Assembly (NCBI RefSeq): GCF_009017415.1
Contig: NC_092403.1
Coordinates: 124,001-188,000, forward strand
Direction: 5' to 3'
DNA from: Aspergillus flavus
Taxonomy: Eukaryota; Ascomycota; Eurotiomycetes; Eurotiales; Aspergillaceae
Length of the DNA: 64,000 bases
Shown here piece by piece: positions 1-12,812 of the stretch. Every line of letters starts with the position of its first letter. Position 1 is the first letter of the stretch. The translations under genes and the position numbers were made by a program. The notes beneath the pieces are model-generated. The model saw only the letters and a program-made list of their open reading frames with translations. It had not been told where the DNA came from and searched no databases.

Positions 1-206
1 ATCGCATCACTGCTGCGACGAGCGAGCGAGTCAACAACATCAGCCAACATTGACTTTTCCCCGTCAGATTTAATGGAGCTCTGAGAGGCAGTACTCCATC
101 TGAACACACTATTGGAAACACTCGCATTGTCTGCTCCGAGAGTTGAGTTGGTATAAAGAGAGGACCCAAAAGGGTGAGAAACATGAGCTTGAAAAGAAGT
201 GGCCAT
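1..206 (-). CDS. N-terminus of an unidentified protein, cut by the left edge
   Basis: An open frame runs on the minus strand from an ATG at 206-204 off the left edge, giving 68 residues with no stop. The start begins MATSFQAHVSHPFGSS and has a good context (A at -3, G at +4). The stretch is rich in Ser, Thr and Ala, with no recognisable domain, signal peptide or membrane segment. I do not recognise the family. Coding status rests only on the open frame and the start context. Confidence 0.45.
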   Translation of the reverse strand, partial: MATSFQAHVSHPFGSSLYTNSTLGADNASVSNSVFRWSTASQSSIKSDGEKSMLADVVDSLARRSSDA

Positions 207-1501
207 GTTGGTATGAATTACTGGAAAGACAAAGCAATGAAGTTATGATTAATGGGGAATGGGGTTAAGTTGGGATAATGATTAAATATTGAAACTAGGA
301 ATATGTATAAATAATGGTATAGCATATGAAAAAAGAAGGCAGGACTTTGTGCCAGGCACATCACATCTTAAATATCCAAGCTCACGGGAGTCCTCAGCTT
401 TAAGCTATACCTAACGTATCCCCACAAAGTGGAACTCATGATGAAATAGAGGAAAGTTTCATGCCGTCCTGTCCAGGCATGATTCAGCGACGACTGAATT
501 GCGATGACGAAATATACCATGCTTCTATCCAATCGAGGGCGTGCATTTAAGTCGGCGTTGCCGAAGAGTAGTAACAAAAGGGCCTACCTAACATTCCTTT
601 CAGCTACAAGCACACAGTATTCGAACCCTTGACATCGAGGCATACGCAATACGCAGAACATGTGAGTTTCTACTCAATTGAAAGATACACTGAGGTCGGC
701 GTCACCGAAGCCGTGAGGAAGAACGACCTACCTGAGCAACACTCAGCGTTGTACAGTACTATCGCCGGAGTCACCGAAGCAGTGAAGAAGCTTCCAGTAT
801 TCATAGTGGACCGGAATAAACCTAAACACAAAGCATGGTTATATGGCAAAGATCAGTTCTTGAAGTAGTAGTGGGTACAGCAATCCATGGGCGGACGTTG
901 AAATAAAACTTGAATATAAAAAGTACTGACTAGTTGAAGGGGATGACGTCTAAAGTGAAATTGCGGAGTCCACGGTGGATAGTAGATGGTCCATAATCGA
1001 ATCGGCACCACACGGAAAAGCTGTCAAGTTAGGGTTTCCGCATGCGGCCCAGGGTCAGCCATGAGACCCAACATGAACCTTGGTACGCCCAAAGACCTCT
1101 CTCTTTCTTTCTTTTTGACTTATTTTCTTTTTTAATAGAACGGACTATATTCTGACAACAGCTCCAAAGAATCCAGTGGACGGAAAACAGCTGTTGCCTA
1201 ATCGGTCGCATACAACCCACTCAGAGCACATTCCATCGTATCCGAAAAGTTTTCTCTCCGAACGCAGCGACTGGTTGTCCTGTCAATGATCACCAAATAC
1301 CCAAATGAAAATCGCTGACTGGGTCTGCATCCGCGTAGAGAAATACCCTGGCCGAGCATCTCTCAACAAGCTTTGGAACTTGTTGGAGCTTGTTGGAGCT
1401 TTCTTACTCCTGCATTTGTCCCTATGAATTTCGTCGGGGCCACTTGGTTTATCTACTTTTGAAGGACTTTGTCCCACCCAGTCTCTCTATTTGGATTTAA
1501 T
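207..1501. other. Intergenic stretch with a short imperfect repeat
   Basis: No convincing gene. Three imperfect copies of a unit around GTCGGCGTCACCGAAG occur at about 551-567, 695-722 and 764-790; the last two fall in a 79-codon TTG-initiated frame that I do not accept as a gene. A CT-rich run lies at about 1098-1135. Confidence 0.4.
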
Positions 1502-2008
1502 ATGCTGGAGGACACATCACTCGAATCCCCTCGTCCGCGGCCCGAATGCAGCAGTCATATGGAGCCGGGCGGGAAGACCGAGATAGGAGCATGGACGGCG
1601 AACGTATCTTCTTGCTTAGGTAGAAGTAGCAAGCATTACGTCCCCTCGTCCCCACCGAACCACTTGGAGCCTGCACATAGCCATGGAGATGTGCACAATG
1701 ACACGACAGATAGACCACAATCCCCAGTCTGGAACCCCAACGAACGCCAGATTAACTCAGACCAGTCTGTACGACTGGTTACCGACCCCACTGAAGTCCA
1801 GGTGGCCGATGAGGCCGCTGTTGAAGTCAATGGGTCGGAGACAGAATCCGCCCCGTGCGCCGAGCAGATCACGTTGAAGGCATTGTTAGAAAAGATCCGG
1901 CAGGAAAAAGGGACTGACCAAGTGGATATACTCAGCGTGTGCTTCGGGGAGCCTGGTGTCGACCTCAATGTACACATTCAGGGCGACTTTACCGTGACCT
2001 TGTTGTAG
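1502..2008 (+). CDS. Hypothetical protein, 168 aa
   Basis: An ATG at 1502 opens an uninterrupted frame of 169 codons. The first 100 residues are Pro/Ser-rich and look disordered. The C-terminal 45 residues are more protein-like, with a predicted helix (LKALLEKIRQEKGT) followed by alternating hydrophobic residues to the end (DLNVHIQGDFTVTLL). No family recognised. The frame is open further upstream without an ATG, so a 5' exon is possible. The minus strand carries overlapping frames of lower quality. It lies about 1.2 kb upstream of the polyketide core; no link to it is visible. Confidence 0.4.
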   Translation: MLEDTSLESPRPRPECSSHMEPGGKTEIGAWTANVSSCLGRSSKHYVPSSPPNHLEPAHSHGDVHNDTTDRPQSPVWNPNERQINSDQSVRLVTDPTEVQVADEAAVEVNGSETESAPCAEQITLKALLEKIRQEKGTDQVDILSVCFGEPGVDLNVHIQGDFTVTLL

Positions 2009-3222
2009 GCTTGTTTCCTTTTTCTTCTCGACTGTTTGACCTCCGCTTCTATTGCGGGCGAGCATTAAACCATGTGCTAATTGGATAATAGGATCTGAGA
2101 CAGAAAATTTGATCCACCAATGGTATAACCTTCGATAATACCTTGGTTCTCTGCGTTGTTTAGCCTCGCTGTCATCGGCTCTTCCGTGCCAAATAGATTT
2201 CAGCTGTGGGTGAATACATCATTGCCTTTAGCAGAGCTGAGACGGAGTCAAGTACACAAGCTGGATACAAACAAATAGACTTTGTTTAAACTATTGCAAC
2301 CAACATCAGGTTGAGATATGTCAATCATGGATACGTCATGTATATACTGGGCTTCAGACATTGCAAACTAAACCACGGATCGAACACTTCCCTGGACTTG
2401 AGAACTCATTGAGACCTCTGGTCATCTAGAACTACGCAATGCCATAGTTACCCATTGAGTATTGGGTATCTCAGGCTCTAGTAGGGAAAATCTCTGTCTG
2501 CGTTTAGGCGTAGATGTAGCTGTGATATATATATTTCAGGCTACGTGCATAATTCCATTTTCAATACGTAGTGTGCTAGTTAGTAAAGTTTGTAAGTTAG
2601 GATAATGTACCATCAGCAACAGTCTTGTTGCTGTAAGGCTGAGTAATTTATTGATACCAGGTAGACTTGTCCATCAATAGGGATTCCTATAATTCGCTCC
2701 GTAGCTGGACTGAATCGCGACCGAATCCGGACAAGGGCGTGTGATTGGCAATATATACACCGCCTACTTAATTAGACCGCCTGCGCCACAACCCTGGGGG
2801 AAATTTGGTTATTTTACGGTATCATACAGGAAAGGAAACCAAGAATACAGTCTGGAGCATCGGTGCGCAACTAACCGAGGAAAGATTTTGCTTGAAATAC
2901 TTCATCTTGGGCTATACCTCTTGAAGTCCATATATACAACACAGGATCCGCACTACAATATGTCCAATTTGCAACACACCAACACCTGTGGTTCATTCAT
3001 GGATCCCACGCAGTCAGCTCATGTCATCCACAGTTCGGGGCTCGTCGCTTCCCGAGTAGCCCGAGAATCGCGAGACATGTTCTGCCAAGCCGAATTTAGA
3101 AGCATATTTAGGGAGGGCACCATGCTTAAAACCACGATGCTATCAGTCAATGTACAAACATCGAGCTTGCAAACATAAACTGCCACAGTAATTGCAACAA
3201 GGCATTCGCTTCGCGCTCCACT
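2009..3222. promoter_or_regulatory. Upstream region of the AflS-like methyltransferase gene
   Basis: No supported gene. A 145-codon GTG-initiated frame at 2741-3178 has no family likeness and is rejected. The AflR-type palindrome at 3045-3055 is listed separately. A TATATA-like run lies near 2931-2936. Confidence 0.4.
3045..3055. promoter_or_regulatory. AflR-type binding palindrome TCG-N5-CGA
   Basis: The sequence TCGCTTCCCGA matches the AflR recognition pattern TCG(N5)CGA exactly. It lies 168-178 bp upstream of the methyltransferase ATG. A near match, TCG(N5)CGT, overlaps it at 3035-3045, and another near match lies at 5145-5155 upstream of the PKS. The nearby Zn2Cys6 protein has the AflR cysteine spacing, so control of the methyltransferase by it is a reasonable inference. 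One 11-bp match can also occur by chance. Confidence 0.45.
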
Positions 3223-4595
3223 ATGGAAGAACTGACCCGAAGTCTGGTGAACGACGTCGAGGTACTGAACAACCACCTTGTTTCCACTGGCCATCCCCTC
3301 CCTTCATTTGATCGTCATACACCTACAGTTGTACTGCCTAATGACGCCTCACCGGATGCTCATGCTGCAAGAGAGCGAATCCTGGACAATGCCTTGCGCC
3401 TCTTCCAACTTGCCGCAGGCCCGAGTGCGTATCTGTTGAACTTGCAGACGGGGGTAAGATAACAACACCTGATTTAAAAAGCCTTGAGATATTAAAAAAG
3501 AGCAGTATCAGTATGCATCATGCGTACGATGGCTATGTCACTTTCAAATTTTTCACCTAGTGCCTTTAGAGGGCTCCATTGCTTACGCTGACCTTGCCGT
3601 CCTTGCCAAGGCACCTGAGCCTCAGCTCATAAGTGTTGTCCGTATGGCTATGACGAATGGTCTTTTCCTCGAAAGCCCACCGCAGCATCTGGCACACTCC
3701 GCCACATCTGCTTTACTGCGCAATGATGCCGATTTTCATGATTGGGCCGTCACCATGAGTGACCAATCCTTTCCTACCGCCTTTGCAATGGTGGAAGCAC
3801 ATGAACGGTGGCCGAATAGTGTCGAAGGGAACCAGACGGCGTATAATATTGCCGTTGGTAGTGAATTGCCCTTCTTCAACCATTTGGCCGAACAGTCAGA
3901 CCGAAAACGGCAATTTGCCGGCTTTATGCGCAGCATGGCGCGCAGCCAAGGAACAGATGTTGAGAAACTCGCGGAGGGATGGGACTGGGCCGCTCTTGGG
4001 CAAGCTTGTGTAGTCGATGTAAGTGTCATTAGATTTCCCGGGGGACATTCAATGCTGATGGGGATAGGTGGGTGGGTCCACTGGCCATACTTCGGTTGCG
4101 CTGGCCCGCAAATTTCCTGACTTGAACTTCGTGGTCGAGGACTTGCCTGAGGTAGTGGCCGAGGGGCCTGGATATCTCTCCTCCCTGGACGATGCACAGG
4201 ACCTGAAGTCGCGTATTGGTTATCGAGCACACAGCTTCTTTGATCCACAGCCCGTGCAAGATGCTGATGTGTACATGCTGCGGATGATACTCCACAATTG
4301 GTCGTTCGATGACTGTGTGCGGATACTGTCGCGTCTCGTCCAGACTTTGAAGCCTGGTGCACGTATCATCATTGTCGACATTGTGTTGCCGGATCCCGGC
4401 GTGGTTTCAGCATCCAAGGAAAGGTTGTTGCGCGTCCAAGACCTGATAATGCAGCAGGTGTTCAACAGCATGGAAAGATATCTTGAGAATTGGATGGACA
4501 TTTTTAGAAAGGTCGATGAACGGCTTGAAGTGAAGAGAATTGTGGAGCCTCCTGGAAGTTTAATGTCACTGATTGAAGTAAGCATGGCTGCATAG
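3223..4595 (+). CDS. O-methyltransferase-family protein, AflS/AflJ-like, 423 aa
   Basis: Exons 3223-3453, 3506-4018 and 4068-4595 join in frame; both introns (52 and 49 nt) are phase 0. The product resembles class I plant-type O-methyltransferases: an N-terminal dimerisation/winged-helix part (residues 1-150), then a SAM-binding Rossmann fold with DVGGSTG at about 248-254 and the conserved LRMILHNW block with the usual catalytic His at about 324. In the aflatoxin and monodictyphenone clusters the paired AflS/MdpA proteins of this family sit beside AflR-type regulators and act as co-activators. The same arrangement holds here, so a co-regulator role is as likely as true methyl transfer. The SAM motif and His are both present, so catalysis is not excluded. 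A perfect AflR-type site lies upstream. Orientation matches the PKS that follows after 740 bp. Confidence 0.88.
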
Positions 4596-5333
4596 ATAGT
4601 ATTGAGCTTGATGAAAGTGCCGAGCATATAATTTGAGAATATGAAGGGAAATGTATAAATGCCGCTCTTCTCAGATCTCCTCACAATGCCTTTCGCGAAC
4701 ATAATCATATAATCATACTACGCTAATCATGTATACTGGAATAGAGACATGCAAAAGGTCTGTACAACTTGTTTTTGATATCTATATTTGCACATAGAAA
4801 CTTACTACTCCATCTTATGCCTTCTATGAATGTACATCTTTTGACGGACACCATTTCCCAAGTCTTCCCAGAAGGAATGGACAGAGATACGCTACCTTGG
4901 AATCTTGGGAATAGGGAATAGGGAACCAGATGATCTGGTCGATCTAGGAAGTTGTACAGAGGAGGCAGACGTCCGCAGGGACAAAAGTACATGGGCATTG
5001 GCCGCCGTGGCGGACCGCATCTTTGTCTACGGGCGGCCGTAAAACAAGAGGATGGTAATAAGATGATACAGCAGCTCTACTCCGAGACACTTTGTTGGTG
5101 AACATTGGAGCCAAGTTTCGCTATCGTCGGTTTCCCCGGGCCCATCGGAGTACGTCGGACATTTCGGTATCCTTGGGGGTTTTGGTGGTTTCCCGAATAA
5201 TGCGAACACGGTCCAGCCTTGCACAGCCCCGATGATGCCTGTGTTGCTTTGTCTGCTATAGATTTATATACAGCAATGGGATAGCTTATTCAAAATGTAG
5301 CTTAGTATTTACCGCCTATGAGTATTAGCAAAT
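4596..5333. promoter_or_regulatory. PKS promoter region
   Basis: This holds the 3' end of the methyltransferase transcript and the PKS promoter. A TATATA box lies at 5265-5270, about 65 bp before the PKS ATG. A near match to the AflR site, TCGGAGTACGT, lies at 5145-5155 (last base differs from consensus). No perfect TCG-N5-CGA was found here by eye. Confidence 0.45.
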
Positions 5334-8300
5334 ATGGTCAACATTTACATTTTCGGAGATCAAACTGTCCGTGTGGACGACGCCGTGCACAAACTATTAC
5401 ATGTGAAGAATAACCCAATATTGAAGTCCTTTCTCGATGAGTCCTTTGCTGCTATAAGGAAGCAGATTTTCCGATTACCGGCAAATGAGCGAACCTCATT
5501 GCCGGACGCACACACACTCCCCCTTCTGCTAGAAGCTGTCAGACGCGGACGGCGCCATGTTGCTCTGGAAAGTGCACTAGTCTGCCTCTGCGAGATAGGA
5601 CAATACATTGCGTGAGTACTGCTAGATGTATTGGCCCTTCTCATACTCATCTCCATATAGACTCCTGCAGACTACGGATCTTTGCCATCCACCAACCGGC
5701 TCCATCCTAGTTGGATTTTGCACCGGATCTCTGGCAGCCGCTGCGGTTTCCTGCGCACGAACCAGTATCGACCTGCTCACCCTTGGTATTGAGGCCGTGG
5801 TAGTTGCATTTCGGGTGGGCATGCATGTAGCTCGGCGGGCTAATGCATTGGGCGGAGACGGCGGTTCGCAGTGGAAACCCTGGTCACTCGCCGTAACAGA
5901 TGGGTCCGAATCAGAGACTGAAAAGATACTTGAGGAATTTACAAGGGATGAGGTAAGTGGTGTACATGTCGCCAATCGGCATGATGCTTATATACTCGCA
6001 AAGGGTCTCCCGGCAATTATGAAGCCGTACGTCAGCGCCGCTGGAAGCAATACACTTACTATCAGCGGTACGCCAAGGGTGCTTGAAGCATTAAAGGCTT
6101 CCCCACACCTTCGAGGTACAAAATCATTGCCAGTTTCAATATATGCACCATATCACGCGACACACCTATACAACGAGGCCGACGTTGAAAGTATCTTCGC
6201 CTGCAAACCAGTTGAAAGTGCTCTGTTTCATAGGGAATTGAGGACGCCCCTCATATCATGCGCCACTGGTACCGTCCTGAAAGAGAAGACATTTGGTGAC
6301 TTGCTTCGAGCACTGGTCATGGAGATCTTGACCTGCCAGATCCGATTCGACAAGGTTGAGGAGAGTATTGTTCCGCATACCCCCGGTGCCACTGCTCAAC
6401 TCATCCCTATTCACACAAACATTGCACCCAGGATGAAAACATCATTAACACAAGTCGGCCTTCAGGTGGAGTGCTTCAAAGCGATAGCAAACCAAGAACC
6501 GGCGGCGGAGGCTTTATCAGAGTCTCCAAGCAATGATTCGTCTAAGATTGCCATCATTGGCTTTAGTGGTCGCTTTCCGGAGGCAGACGGTCTAAATGAA
6601 TTCTGGGAATTATTGCAGCAAGGGCTGGATGTCCATAAGCCTATTCCCGCCGACAGATTCGACCTCGAAGCTCATTACGATGCTACACTTCGTGAGAAGA
6701 ACACTAGTCGCATCAAACATGGTTGTTGGATACGGAGTCCTGGCTCATTTGACGCGCGTTTCTTCCAGATGTCTCCACGCGAGGCATGTCAGACGGATCC
6801 TGCCCAGCGCCTGGCTCTGCTCACAGCATACGAAGCTATGGAAATGGCTGGGTTTGTCCCGGATCGAACACCGTCAAGCCAGCGGGATCGCGTGGGCGTA
6901 TACTACGGAATGACGAGCGATGACTGGCGCGAAGTGAACAGTAGCCAAGATATTGATACCTATTTCATCCCAGGAGGGATCCGGGCCTTTGTACCCGGTC
7001 GCATCAATTACTTCTTTAAATTCAGTGGACCGAGTATCACAGTGGATACAGCTTGCTCATCGAGCCTAGCAGCTATTCATACTGCCTGCAACGCTCTACT
7101 CAACAGTGATTGTGATACTGCCTTGGCCGGTGGTACAAATATTTTAACGAACCCCGACAACTTCGCTGGACTGGACCGGGGGCATTTTCTCTCCTCGACT
7201 GGGAATTGCAAAACCTTTGATGACGATGCAGACGGATATTGCCGGGCAGATGGCGTTGGCACCGTCATTCTCAAGCGCCTACAGGATGCAATAGCCGATA
7301 ACGATCCTATATTTGGCGTGATAGTGGGAGCACGAACTTCCCATTCGGCAGAAGCAGTCTCAATAACTCGTCCCTTGGCCGATGCGCAGGCACATCTATT
7401 CAGAAAATTACTGGCAGAATCTGGAATTCATCCCCACGAGATCAGCTATATCGAAATGCACGGTACAGGAACACAGGCGGGCGACGCAGTTGAGATGAAA
7501 TCAGTGCTTGACAGCTTCGCCTGGGATGATAGCCGAGCCCCTGATAGGCCGTTGCATTTAGGGTCTGTCAAGGCGAATGTCGGTCATGGTGAATCGGCAT
7601 CAGGTGTGACAGCATTGATTAAGGTACTGTTGATGATGCAGAAGAACCGAATTCCGCCTCACTGCGGCATCAAAGGGAGAATAAACCGTCACTTCCCTAC
7701 AGATATGGAGCACCGCAATGTGCATATTCCGTTCAGGGAAACTGATTGGACACGCCTGCAAGAAGGAAAGCGCCGCTCATTCATTAATAATTTCTCTGCA
7801 GCTGGAGGTAATACGGCTGTGCTGGTTGAAGATGCGCCGTTATTAGAGCAGTCCAGGGCTATGTCCTTGTCAGATCCACGAAAGTATCATGTTGTGACCC
7901 TCTCTGCTCGGTCAGTGAAAAGTCTATCAAAGAACATGCATGCTCTGGGCGAATTCATCGGGTCAGAAATCTCTCCAGGGCTCTTAGCACGCATCGCTTA
8001 TACGACTACCGCTAGGCGCATGCACCATTCCTACCGTGTAGCCTTCGTCGGAAATGACCTCCAGGAGGTTAAACAACGGTTGCTAGACACAGATGTGACA
8101 GAGGATATCAAGCCTTGTCCGACCAAGTCGCCCGGCGTTGGCTTTCTATTCACCGGTCAGGGTGCACAGCAAACGGCTATGGCGCGGGGACTATACGATA
8201 GATTCTCCTCCTTTCGGGCAGACATAGTTGAGTTTGAAGCTGTCGGTCGCGGGCATGGGTTCCCCTCAATACTCCCTCTGATTACAGGCGCGGTTGGTGT

Positions 8301-11300
8301 TGAGGAGTTGTCCCCTATGATAGTGCAACTTGGTACCGTGGTGATCCAGATAGCAATGGCACGGCTATGGCGGAACTGGGGCCTGACTCCAGAATATGCG
8401 CTGGGGCACAGTCTTGGCGAATATGCCGCCCTACAGATAGCAGGAGTTCTCAGCATCAGCGACACAATCTACCTAGCTGGGTCGCGGGCTGCCTTACTAG
8501 AGAAAGGATGCACAGCCGGATCACATGGTATGTTGGCAGTCAAAGCGTCGGTCGCTCACCTAGAGGAGGCTCTCAAAGGTGTGCAGGTAGAGGTGTCGTG
8601 CATAAATGGGTTTGATGATACCGTTCTCAGTGGTACAAATGATGAGATTGACCGAGCCTCCAAGACGTTATCGGAACTTAAAGTGACATTCAAGAGACTC
8701 ATTTTGCCATTCGCATTTCACTCGTCACAGGTCGACCCGATTTTGGAAGAGTTGGAACATATTGCCAGCCAAGTGTCATTCCAACCACCAAAGATTCCAA
8801 TCGTATCACCCACTGTGGGTCATATAATTACAGACGAAGGAACTATTGGAGCTCAGTACATCCGCCGACATTGTCGCGAGCCTGTAAACTTTCTAGGTGC
8901 CATACAGGCAGCTCAGGGTTCAGGGATATGTAACTCTGGGGCGTTGGCAGTTGAGATTGGTGCACATCCCATACTCACACGTATGATGAAGGCTGCGGTC
9001 GGTTCAAGTGTTCAGGTGTGTTCAACGCTATGTCATCGAGAGGATATGTTCGAGACCCTCACAGAATCATTGTCCGTATTGCACCTGGCAGGGGTGCGGC
9101 TAAACTGGGACGAGTACCACCGGGACTTCAAAAGTCAGGTTGTCATGCTCCCGGCATATAGCTGGGATTATCAGGACTACTGGATTCAGTACCAGAATAA
9201 CTTTTGCCTAACCAAGGGGTCTCCGGAAAGATCTGAGAGTGTCGATGCTATTCAACCCATGTCTACTCGGCTGAGTCCTTCCGTCCAGAAAATTCTGGAA
9301 GAGGAGATGACTGCCGCACAGGCAAGTATTATTATAGAATCTGATATCACTGACCCGGAGCTACTGCCAGTAGCGCTGAATCATAAGGTCAACGGTGTGA
9401 CGCTTTGCCCATCAGTAAGTTTACAGCCCCCAGCATGTTGAGTATACTAACAAGTAGTTCCATAGTCTTTATATGCAGATATTGCCCACACATTAGGTAC
9501 ATATCTGTTAGGCAAGAAAGAGGATGTAACGGATTACAAAATAGACGTCTCCAACATGGCTGTGGAAAAAGCTCTAGTCGTCAAAGGGACTGGGCCACAG
9601 CTGTTCCGTGCGTCTCTTGACATGGACTGGAACATGCTCCGTGGGATGATGAAAGTGTACAGCGTTAACAACATGGGGACTCTCACCACACATCATGCAC
9701 AGTGTGCCATAGAGCTCCAGAGACCGCATCAATGGCAGGAGGGCTGGAACCGCCAGTTGTACCTAATACAACGCAGCATTGAACAGTTGAAGAAGGGTGT
9801 TGAGGAAGGGTGGACACACAAGATGCGCCGAGGTGTGGCGTACAGGCTCTTCTCGTCGATGATGCAATACGGCCCCTCGTATCAAGCCATGGAGGAAGTC
9901 ATATTCGATAGTTCTGGGTTGGAAGCCACGGCCCAGGTGCGTTTACAGTCGACCACAGGTTGGTATTCATTGAATCCTGTCTGGTCTGACAGCCTCGGTC
10001 ATATAACCGGCTTCGTCATGAATTGTAACGATTCTATTGATCTAACGGAGAACTTATTTGTGAACCACGGTTGGGGGTTCATGCGCTGTGTTGAGCCTTT
10101 CTCCCCGGACACGGTTTACCAAACTCACGTCAAAATTCAACCCGTCGATGGGAACAATGGCTTTTATGTGGGAGATGTTTATGTTCTCAACGATCACCGC
10201 ATAATTGCTCAATATGGAGCAGTCACCTTTCAGAAAGTGGCTCGACGGGTCCTGGAAATGTTGTTGCCTGCCACCACATCCAAAGGGAGATCTTCAAACA
10301 TAAGACCAAGAAATGTTGGTACTGCCCAGTCTGCCAAAATTGTCCAGAGTAAGAGACGAACCCAGACTCCTCATGTTGAGGATGCATGGCAGCAAGTATT
10401 GGAAATGATTGCCCGCGAGCTTGGGGTCGATCCTGGACAGCTCACTGAGGATGTGAACTTTACTGACATGGGAGTTGATTCGCTCATGTCCTTGACCATT
10501 ATCGGCAATTTCCGGGAGTTTCTAAGCCTAGACGTACCATGGTCGCTCTTTGAAGACTGTCCGTCTGTGCAGTCACTTCGCATTTACCTCAATATGTCAT
10601 CATTGTCCGAGTCTGATAGTATTGAGACAAGCAGTTATCCAACCCCCGATGAATCTACGACAACCACTATCACATCACCTAGTGGAAGTGACAGAAATGT
10701 AGGGAGAAACTCCGGGATAGATGGTGTGGGAACTACGGTGGGCTTGGTTTTATCCATATTGGCCGAGGAGATCGGTGTAAATGTCAGAGATCTCTCGAAT
10801 GCAGATGGCCTGAGCGAACTTGGTCTAGATTCCCTCCTGTCAATCACAGCGCTTGGAAGAGTGCGTGATGAGACGGACCTAGACCTCCCCAGTGATTTCT
10901 TTCTCGAGCACTCGAGCGTTGCTGCGATCACAGCGGCGCTACATGCGATATTTGGATCGACGGAGCAAGGTCCCGAGCAGAGTTTAATTACCAGTCATCC
11001 ACCCGCTATGTCAATAAACCTCCAAGGCGACGAAGGTTGTCCACAAACACTTTTCCTCTTTCCTGATGGGTCTGGGTCCTCCACATCCTATTCAGCGCTT
11101 CCCACCATTTCCAAGGATGTACGTGTATATGCCATGGACTGCCCATACCTAAAGCGGCCGAATGAGCTCGCAAAATGCCAACTCCAAGACCTCACCCCAG
11201 TCTATGTGGCAGAGATCCGTCGACGCCAGCCGCGAGGCCCATACAGCCTCGGCGGTTGGTCTGCAGGCGGGATTGCTGCATATGAAGCGGCACAGTATCT

Positions 11301-11799
11301 CGTTGATCAAGGTGAAAGGGTTGAGCGACTGATATTGATAGACTCTCCGAACCCTATGGGACTAGGGAAGTGCCCACCACACTTCTACCGCTTTCTTGAG
11401 GAAGCAGGAGTCTTCGGTGTCCACGGCGGACGGAAACCCCCGGCGTGGCTATTGCAGCATTTTCAAGCCTTCAATGATGTACTAAGCCAGTATACACCGG
11501 AGCCCTTCCGCCCGGCTGACGCGACCCCCAATACTACTCTCATATATGCACAGGATGGTGTATGCAAGTCGCCAAGGGACCCTCGGCCGGAACGACATCC
11601 GGGTGACCCAGAAGTCTTCTCTTGGCTGCTAGAGAACCGAGTGGATATGTCATGCAACGGATGGGATCAACTGCTTGGGGAGGATAACATCCACTTAGGA
11701 ACCGTATTTGATGCCAACCATTTCACTATAGTGCGAACTCCAGCGGTCGTTCGTCTGTCTGAAATAGTGCGGATGGCGATGTCTCGGAAATTCCAATAG
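5334..11799 (+). CDS. Non-reducing polyketide synthase, SAT-KS-AT-PT-ACP-ACP-TE, 2121 aa
   Basis: Exons 5334-5611, 5661-9414 and 9466-11799 join in frame; the second intron has a CTAAC branch site. Domains in order: SAT with GFCTG nucleophile (Cys113); KS from about residue 387 with TACSSS (Cys558), His693 and His735; AT with GHSLG (Ser1010); PT with the HKVNG His1334 and Asp1519 in PVWSDSLGH; ACP1 with Ser1683 (GVDSL); ACP2 with Ser1800 (GLDSL); TE/Claisen cyclase with GWSAGG (Ser1943), Asp1970 and His2096. Every catalytic residue I could look for is present, and the length fits wA/PksA-type enzymes. Such cytosolic enzymes condense malonyl units into a poly-beta-ketone that PT and TE fold into an aromatic product. 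Starter unit, chain length and cyclisation mode cannot be read by eye. No reductive domains are present. The AflS-like and AflR-like genes flank it in the same orientation. Confidence 0.95.
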
Positions 11800-12812
11800 A
11801 TACCCTTCACTATTGTCCCACAGCTGAATGCGTGCTATCCAAAATGCTACCTGTATATCACGTGTCGTTATCTCCACTGTGATGAGATGCAGATTTGTAC
11901 ATAATATTTGATCCACTTCAACAGTTCTAGAGCCCAGCCCTATCCAAATTTGCCCACAGAATCTGAACTCTACATATCCAACACAGATTGTATAACCCTG
12001 GTAAACCACCTGCTACTCATGGCACAAAGCAGGTTTACAGTCCCAAACATTCGCCAAGTCCTATACGGCAGTGATAGTTCTGGATATATGTGGCCTAATA
12101 CGTCCACACGTCGGTTGGTACATGGGCTGTGATGAGGCGCAGCGCCAACTAATTAGGAATGCCCAGAACCAGTAAAACATACTCCGAACTGTTCCGTAAT
12201 GTTAGTGGGTCGGCCAATTGATATGCCCCATGGTCCTCAGTGGGGCGACACATGGAATGGAGATCGACACAGTCAGGAATAGAAGAACCAGAACTAAGGA
12301 CATATTGGATATCATGTCAATCCAAGGACAACAACGATTTGCCACCAGCCTTGTCAGGGGACATAGAAGATAATACTGCAGGAACACTGCCTTGTACACC
12401 TATGAGAGGCGTGCCTGAAGCTATTCACCTTCCACGGATAGATGAAGCATGCAAGAAGGGTATTTTTGGACTGAGACTAGGTACAATCTCCAAACGTACT
12501 GGCGAGGGAAGGAATTCCATGGTTGCCACAGGATTGGGACCCTTGAACAATCCATGGATGGTTCAGCCCTGTACCTTGACTTACATCCGGACCAATAATC
12601 ACCTCGTGACGGGAAGGGTGAAGTTATTCAGCTGGGACACATTAAATAGAATCCATTAATTAGTTGATCGTACTCATGTTACCCTCTTACTCGCCTGTCT
12701 CTACTTATACTTCAAGTGTTTATGTTTAAATGGGATTGTCGACCTTGATATTGAAATCAGTCCTACATGTTCAAAAATCGCCCAAGACAACCCAGTTAAC
12801 TATTATTTGACA
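11800..12812. other. Intergenic region between PKS and regulator
   Basis: The 3' end of the PKS transcript and the promoter of the regulator. A 139-codon GTG-initiated frame at 12240-12659 and a 65-codon minus-strand frame with a hydrophobic run at 12202-12399 show no family likeness and I do not call them. No TCG-N5-CGA site was seen here. Confidence 0.4.

Noticed and set aside
629..868. 79-codon frame with two VTEAV-type repeats
   Set aside because: TTG start and very short; the repetition is explained by the local DNA repeat.
2741..3178. 145-codon plus-strand frame before the AflS-like gene
   Set aside because: Starts at GTG, has no family likeness, and overlaps the promoter with the AflR-type site.
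12202..12659. Opposed frames (139 codons plus, 65 codons minus) between PKS and regulator
   Set aside because: The plus frame starts at GTG, neither matches any family, and no coherent splice model extends them.
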